From CAISTG01 sp964455185 (GTDB taxonomy: Bacteria > Patescibacteriota > Patescibacteriia > 2-01-FULL-39-33): a stretch of DNA of 8,207 bases. The notes below the pieces were generated by a model that saw only the letters and a list, made by a program, of their open reading frames with translations, searched no databases and was not told the DNA's origin. Shown piece by piece: positions 6,125 to 8,207 of this stretch. Position 1 is the stretch's first letter, and every line of letters begins with the position of its first letter. The translations under genes were made by a program, and so were the position numbers. The stretch is taken from the NCBI GenBank assembly GCA_964455185.1, contig CAYVUR010000027.1:1-8207 (forward strand). The letters run 5' to 3'.

Positions 6125-7462
6125 ATGTTTTCCTTATTACTAATAAAATTTCTTAGTTTTAATTATCGAACCCGACTAATCGTCGGGTTTTCAATAGTAA
6201 TTACTTTTTGTTTATTAGTAATTATTTTTTGTTTTAATTATTCTGCTGATAAATTGGCAATTTATTTACCTGATAATACTAATATTTATCTTTGGATTAA
6301 TTGGCAAAAATTACAAAAAAGTTGGGCTGGAACAAAATTAGTTGACAGAATATTAATAGAAAATGAAGTAGCAAATATTAATAAACACTTATTTTCTAAA
6401 CAATTAGCTCAAGTTTGTTTATTCTCTAAGAAAGAAATTAATTGTGGACTTTTTATTGAAACTATAGATTCTAAAAAAATGGAAAAAGAGCTAAATGATA
6501 TTGGAATAACTTACAAAAAATTATCAAAAAAAGTTTTTGCTGTTAGCAATAATTCTGTTTGGTTAAATGAAATTAATAAAAAAAATTATCATCTTTTAGC
6601 TATTTGGGCACAACCTCTAATTTGGAGAACTGGTGACTTAACTCTTTACTTACAAGCACCGCCAACAACTTTCAATCAAGAAGCCAAAATTTTATCTTTA
6701 GCTTTAACAAAAAAAATTAAAGGAACACTTTTATGTGGTGAAACTGATGGTTCTAAGATATTAATTTCGAATAAATGTTTTTGGTTAACTAATTTAAAAC
6801 AACTTAAATCAAACTATAATAATGAAGCTGATTTAATTATTTCATTTGACAACCTGACTAAATTAATTAATAATTGGACTTTATTCTTAAAAAATAATTC
6901 TTCGGATTCAGATACTATTAATCGCTTAATGCAAACGCTCAAAAATTATTATTCTATTGATAATAATTCTAAAATTTGGAAAAAAATAATTTCTGCTCCA
7001 CAATTTTTAATAATCAAAAAAAATGAAAATTTTTCAGATAATTTTTTTAAGAAATATAATTTTATTTGGAAAATAAAAATTTCTAATTTATCAAATGACG
7101 AATTAGCTGAATTAGAAAAAACTATCTATAATTTATTAGCTCAAGAAGCGCCACAAGAAATAACTATTTATTTAAGTGATGGTACTAAAGTAATTGAACT
7201 TTTACCAGATATCTCTAAAATAAAAAAAGAAAATGATTCTGATTGGACTAACATCAAAAATGAAAACGGTTTTCAAATTTCTTATAAATATCAAAATGAC
7301 ATCTTATATTTAACTAATGATATTCATTGGAATTTTAATTTTGAATCTAAAGGAGAATATTTATATCTTAAAAAACAATTATTTCCTAATTTAAAGATAT
7401 TTAACTTAATATCCGACTTTGAATCTATAAAATATAAAAAAAATATTATTGAAATTTACTAA
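6125..7462 (+). CDS. membrane-anchored protein of unknown function
   Basis: This is a 445-residue protein I do not recognise. A short N-terminus with an RTR is followed by one strong hydrophobic segment (about 18-39), after which the chain reads DKLAIYLPDNTNIYLWINW. The rest looks like a soluble, beta-rich extracytoplasmic domain, high in Lys, Asn, Ile and Trp, with few cysteines. The LPxDTxxYxxI-like opening right after the membrane helix resembles the start of DUF3352-type proteins, but this is a loose visual likeness only. The ATG follows the pnp stop codon with no spacing (TAAATG) and has no Shine-Dalgarno site, so translation probably depends on ribosomes finishing pnp. A terminator-like hairpin lies within its codons 15-22. 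The start is fairly safe because no other early start keeps the membrane helix. The TAA stop ends where the DnaA-box inverted repeat begins. Confidence 0.75.
   Translation: MFSLLLIKFLSFNYRTRLIVGFSIVITFCLLVIIFCFNYSADKLAIYLPDNTNIYLWINWQKLQKSWAGTKLVDRILIENEVANINKHLFSKQLAQVCLFSKKEINCGLFIETIDSKKMEKELNDIGITYKKLSKKVFAVSNNSVWLNEINKKNYHLLAIWAQPLIWRTGDLTLYLQAPPTTFNQEAKILSLALTKKIKGTLLCGETDGSKILISNKCFWLTNLKQLKSNYNNEADLIISFDNLTKLINNWTLFLKNNSSDSDTINRLMQTLKNYYSIDNNSKIWKKIISAPQFLIIKKNENFSDNFFKKYNFIWKIKISNLSNDELAELEKTIYNLLAQEAPQEITIYLSDGTKVIELLPDISKIKKENDSDWTNIKNENGFQISYKYQNDILYLTNDIHWNFNFESKGEYLYLKKQLFPNLKIFNLISDFESIKYKKNIIEIY
6169..6192 (+). terminator. terminator-like hairpin inside the start of the downstream gene
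   Basis: AACCCGAC (6169-6176) pairs perfectly with GTCGGGTT (6182-6189) around a 5-nt loop and is followed by TTC, making TTTT with the end of the stem. It lies 45 nt past the pnp stop, where a pnp terminator would normally be, yet within the coding sequence of the next gene. If active, it would cut down transcription of that gene relative to pnp. Confidence 0.6.
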
Positions 7463-7463
7463 T

Positions 7464-7539
7464 TTATCCACAAATTTGACATAATTGTGGATAAATTGTT
7501 AAATAATTTTATAAATATTTATCTTTTAATTGTGGATAA
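7464..7539. other. cluster of three perfect DnaA boxes
   Basis: The 9-mer TTATCCACA occurs at 7464-7472 on the plus strand, and its reverse complement TGTGGATAA at 7486-7494 and 7531-7539. The first two lie in a 13-bp perfect inverted repeat (7461-7473 with 7485-7497). A/T-rich stretches suitable for unwinding lie between and after them (7498-7530, 7540-7585). This could be a replication origin, or a DnaA-controlled or DnaA-titrating site. The usual origin neighbours dnaA, dnaN or rpmH are not in the window. A TTGACA at 7476-7481 sits between boxes one and two. Confidence 0.6.
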
Positions 7540-7600
7540 ATTATTAATAACTAATTTTTTTAACTAAATTTAGATTATAAAATTTCCACTTTAATAACCT

Positions 7601-7629
7601 TTGACCATATTATAAAAATTTGATATAAT
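7601..7629 (+). promoter_or_regulatory. near-consensus promoter for the right-hand structured RNA
   Basis: TTGACC (7601-7606), exactly 17 nt, then a perfect TATAAT (7624-7629) with an extended -10 TG at 7621-7622. This is the best promoter in the window. No gene follows it; transcription from about 7636 would enter the structured non-coding region. Confidence 0.75.
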
Positions 7630-7635
7630 TAATAT

Positions 7636-8131
7636 AGAAATAGTACATTTTAAGAATATACGTAAAAAACCTAATTTTTAAGTTAAAAACAAGAAAAGAA
7701 ACCTGGGTAAAATTGCCTATTAACTTAAAAGTTAATTACTTAATTGTAAAAGTAATACCTAAAACTTTTAAGTTAAAGTAAATAGAACGTTCAAACCTAG
7801 TTTTCTGTCTTGTACTATGATAATCATGAGGAAGGGACCGAAGTCTTACCTTCCGTGCGCGGAACATTTAAAAAATAAAAGTACCCAAATTACCGCATCT
7901 TAGGTGTAATTTAAGGAAAAAACCCCAAAAAGAGAGGTTTTTAAATCAATTCACCGTTATCCGGGTACAAGACAACGATTTCGCCTGACTTACGAAATCA
8001 CAACTCGCAGTTCTAGAATTTTTTGCTTGTTGCCACCATTTGGCGATAAACAAAACTAGATCTCGCGAGATCCAGAGCGCGAGACAACACTCAAAAATTA
8101 ACACAAAAGGAGCGATAACTCGCGCTTTTAA
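7636..8131 (+). ncRNA. candidate large structured non-coding RNA, class unknown
   Basis: About 495 bases lie between a strong promoter and a terminator-like stem with no convincing ORF, and base composition rises well above the surrounding A/T level from about 7780. Perfectly complementary segments seen by eye: 7720-7733 with 7763-7776 (14 bp) enclosing 7735-7741 with 7750-7756; 7806-7815 with 7965-7974 (10 bp, long range); 7830-7835 with 7849-7854, with a GAC-CGAA-GTC tip; 7851-7855 with 7860-7864; 7881-7886 with 7963-7968; 7918-7924 with 7936-7942; 7977-7983 with 7993-7999; 8032-8035 with 8041-8044; and the palindrome 8059-8072. Several are mutually exclusive, so some may be alternatives. 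It does not match what I know of RNase P RNA, tmRNA, SRP RNA, 6S RNA, T-boxes or tRNA. Confidence 0.55.
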
Positions 8132-8134
8132 TTT
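8076..8134 (+). terminator. 3'-end stem of the candidate RNA
   Basis: AGCGCGAG (8076-8083) is perfectly complementary to CTCGCGCT (8119-8126), followed by TTTAATTTT. The loop of 35 nt is long for an intrinsic terminator, so this may instead be a closing helix of the RNA with the T-run serving termination. Sequence composition falls back to A/T right after it. Confidence 0.5.
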
Positions 8135-8185
8135 TGTTTAATTTTAAATAAAATTTTAATTAAAAATATTATAAAAATAAAACTA

Positions 8186-8191
8186 TTGACA
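8186..8191 (+). promoter_or_regulatory. -35 box of a promoter running off the right edge
   Basis: A perfect TTGACA in an A/T-rich stretch 60 bases past the RNA's 3' stem. Its -10 would lie beyond the window at about 8209. It suggests that a separate transcription unit begins to the right. Confidence 0.35.
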
Positions 8192-8207
8192 AAAATTTAT
8201 TTATTTG

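Noticed and set aside
7461..7497. Inverted repeat as terminator of the preceding gene
   Set aside because: The 13-bp stem lacks a following T-run and is made of two DnaA boxes, so a protein-binding role is more likely.
7825..7865. T-box antiterminator
   Set aside because: GGGACCGAAG lacks the conserved GGGTGGNACCGCG core, and no aminoacyl-tRNA synthetase or amino-acid gene follows.
7960..8030. tRNA-like segment around GTTCTAGAATT
   Set aside because: The loop resembles a T-loop, but the flanking 5-bp T-stem does not form and there is no acceptor stem or proper anticodon arm.
7636..8131. RNase P RNA, tmRNA, SRP RNA or 6S RNA
   Set aside because: GAGGAAGGGACCG at 7828-7840 superficially recalls the RNase P GAGGAAAGTCC box, but no ACAGAA...GGCTTA partner exists. 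There is no tRNA-like acceptor/T-arm with CCA or tag frame for tmRNA, no SRP GGAAG/AGCA apical loop, and the length and layout do not suit 6S.
1..8207. CRISPR array, transposon or insertion-sequence ends
   Set aside because: No regularly spaced direct repeats, transposase or integrase motifs or target-site duplications were seen; the repeated hairpins are single terminators.

Overview
The window is a low-GC bacterial segment. It uses the standard bacterial code: TGA is a stop in the exonuclease and zinc-ribbon genes. The mix of long A/T runs, short genes, an rpsO-pnp pair, genes with little or no Shine-Dalgarno sequence and a single-copy-type small gene set fits a streamlined low-GC lineage such as Patescibacteria (CPR). 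That placement is an inference; no marker in the window proves it.

Layout: (1) 1-1301, minus strand, the first 433 residues of an MgtA-type P-type ATPase that runs off the left edge. (2) 1408-1989, minus strand, a DEDDh 3'-5' exonuclease with its own terminator. (3) 2094-2597, a nitroreductase-family flavoprotein with a strong extended -10 promoter and a very short leader. (4) 2779-3006, a small double zinc-ribbon protein with unusually GC-rich codons, a perfect Shine-Dalgarno site and a G8 tract just before its stop, then a strong terminator. (5) 3134-6124, rpsO (S15) and pnp (PNPase), each behind a structured leader. The rpsO leader can hide its ribosome-binding site. The pnp leader forms a roughly 116-nt, almost continuous hairpin, like the RNase III target ahead of pnp in Escherichia coli. 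(6) 6125-7462, a membrane-anchored protein of unknown function whose ATG abuts the pnp stop codon and whose first codons contain a terminator-like hairpin. (7) 7463-8207, 745 bases with no convincing gene. It holds three perfect DnaA boxes, a near-consensus promoter, about 495 bases densely packed with complementary segments ending in a terminator-like stem, and a perfect -35 box at the right edge.

The genes form several separate units. rpsO and pnp form the expected translation/RNA-decay pair and both appear to be controlled at the RNA level. The most interesting part is the right-hand non-coding region, which looks like an independently transcribed large structured RNA of no class I recognise, next to a DnaA-box cluster. 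Its structure is read by eye from complementary segments; no folding, covariation or database search was possible.
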